The position numbers and the translations under genes are program-made. Source: Candidatus Omnitrophota bacterium (GTDB lineage: Bacteria; Omnitrophota; Gorgyraeia; Aquiviventales; Aquiviventaceae). From it: a stretch of DNA of 5,989 nt. The stretch covers positions 1 to 5,989 of the forward strand of contig JACQRA010000063.1 of NCBI GenBank assembly GCA_016206725.1. The letters are read 5' to 3'. The notes below the pieces were generated by a model, which was not told where the DNA came from, made no database searches, and was given only the letters and a program-made list of their open reading frames with translations. This document shows, one piece after another, positions 5,745 through 5,989 of the stretch (positions within the stretch are counted from its first letter, which is position 1; the number at the start of each line of letters is the position of its first letter).

Positions 5745-5989
5745 TTGCGCTTGCGTCTCGACGCCTTGCGACTGGCCGCGCGCCGTATCCAGTGGGGCTC
5801 TCGACTCGGCGGTCGCTTCGCGATCAATCGTCGCGGCTCGTCCGTCGAATTCGCCGACTACGCTCAATACACGCCGGGCGATGACATCCGCACCATTGAT
5901 TGGAATCTCTACGCGCGGTTGGACCGGCTCTTCGTGAAGCTCTTCAAGGAAGAGATCGAGCTGTCGGTTGAGATCGTGGTGGATGCCTC
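5745..5989 (+). CDS. DUF58 protein, MoxR partner (partial, C-terminus outside window)
   Basis: Eighty-one codons are visible before the right edge. The segment RGSSVEFADYAQYTPGDDIR (30-49) followed by TIDWNLYARLDRLFVKLFKEE (50-70) is the highly conserved N-terminal signature of DUF58 proteins. The visible part ends at VEIVVDA (75-81) plus the bases TC, exactly where the first strand of a vWA-like fold and its D-x-S motif begin. DUF58 proteins are nearly always encoded beside moxR and are presumed partners of that ATPase. The start is uncertain: no ATG or GTG lies in this frame near the end of moxR. I chose TTG at 5745, 7 nt after the moxR stop; TTG at 5751 or a start inside moxR (CTG at 5712) are alternatives. 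No Shine-Dalgarno sequence is visible, so translation is probably coupled to moxR. Family members are usually about 300 residues or longer, so most of the gene lies outside. Confidence 0.93.
   Translation, partial: MRLRLDALRLAARRIQWGSRLGGRFAINRRGSSVEFADYAQYTPGDDIRTIDWNLYARLDRLFVKLFKEEIELSVEIVVDA

Noticed and set aside
4790..5827. Long open frame on the minus strand (345 codons) opposite moxR
   Set aside because: It lies opposite a clear moxR with all AAA+ motifs. Its translation is basic, low in structure and has no recognisable domain; long antisense frames are common in GC-rich coding DNA.

Overview
The window holds two divergently transcribed, tightly packed gene clusters separated by a promoter region of about 100 bp (2798-2901). 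The DNA is GC-rich by eye, and the lipoprotein signal peptide on the first rightward gene points to a Gram-negative bacterium. The gene style (a Gld-type ABC exporter beside a glutamine-rich membrane protein, MoxR and DUF58) would fit Nitrospirota such as Nitrospira, or a similar deep Gram-negative lineage. This is a low-confidence guess, because no taxonomic marker gene is present.

Left part (1-2797, minus strand): a three-gene ABC-2 type exporter operon, read right to left. It consists of an ATP-binding subunit (2797-1925), a six-helix permease (1932-1186) and a GldG-like auxiliary protein with a single N-terminal membrane anchor (from 1186 to beyond the left edge; 395 codons visible). The genes overlap by 8 nt and 1 nt, so they are almost certainly co-transcribed and translationally coupled. 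Together they resemble the GldA/GldF/GldG set. Outside gliding Bacteroidota this set is a widespread ABC system of unknown substrate.

Centre (2797-2901): apparent back-to-back promoters whose -35 hexamers lie on the same seven base pairs, plus an 18-bp dyad and a direct repeat with 20-bp period between the leftward promoter and the ATPase start. This looks like a regulated divergent promoter region.

Right part (2902-5989, plus strand): a small glycine-rich lipoprotein (2902-3270), a 480-residue membrane protein with a very long Gln/Ser-rich disordered segment (3282-4724), a MoxR AAA+ ATPase (4721-5737) and the start of a DUF58 protein (5745 to the right edge). Spacings are 11 nt, a 4-nt overlap and 7 nt, so this is one operon. 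MoxR-DUF58 pairs normally belong to larger clusters with von Willebrand A (Bat-type) membrane proteins. These clusters are thought to act as chaperone-like assembly or envelope-stress systems, so vWA genes are expected beyond the right edge.

Nothing else is supported: no RNA gene, insertion sequence, CRISPR array, origin or terminator was seen. The window is mostly recognisable families. The less ordinary parts are the shared-(-35) divergent promoters, the putative operator, the pairing of an ABC exporter with a MoxR cluster, and the unusual glutamine-rich protein.
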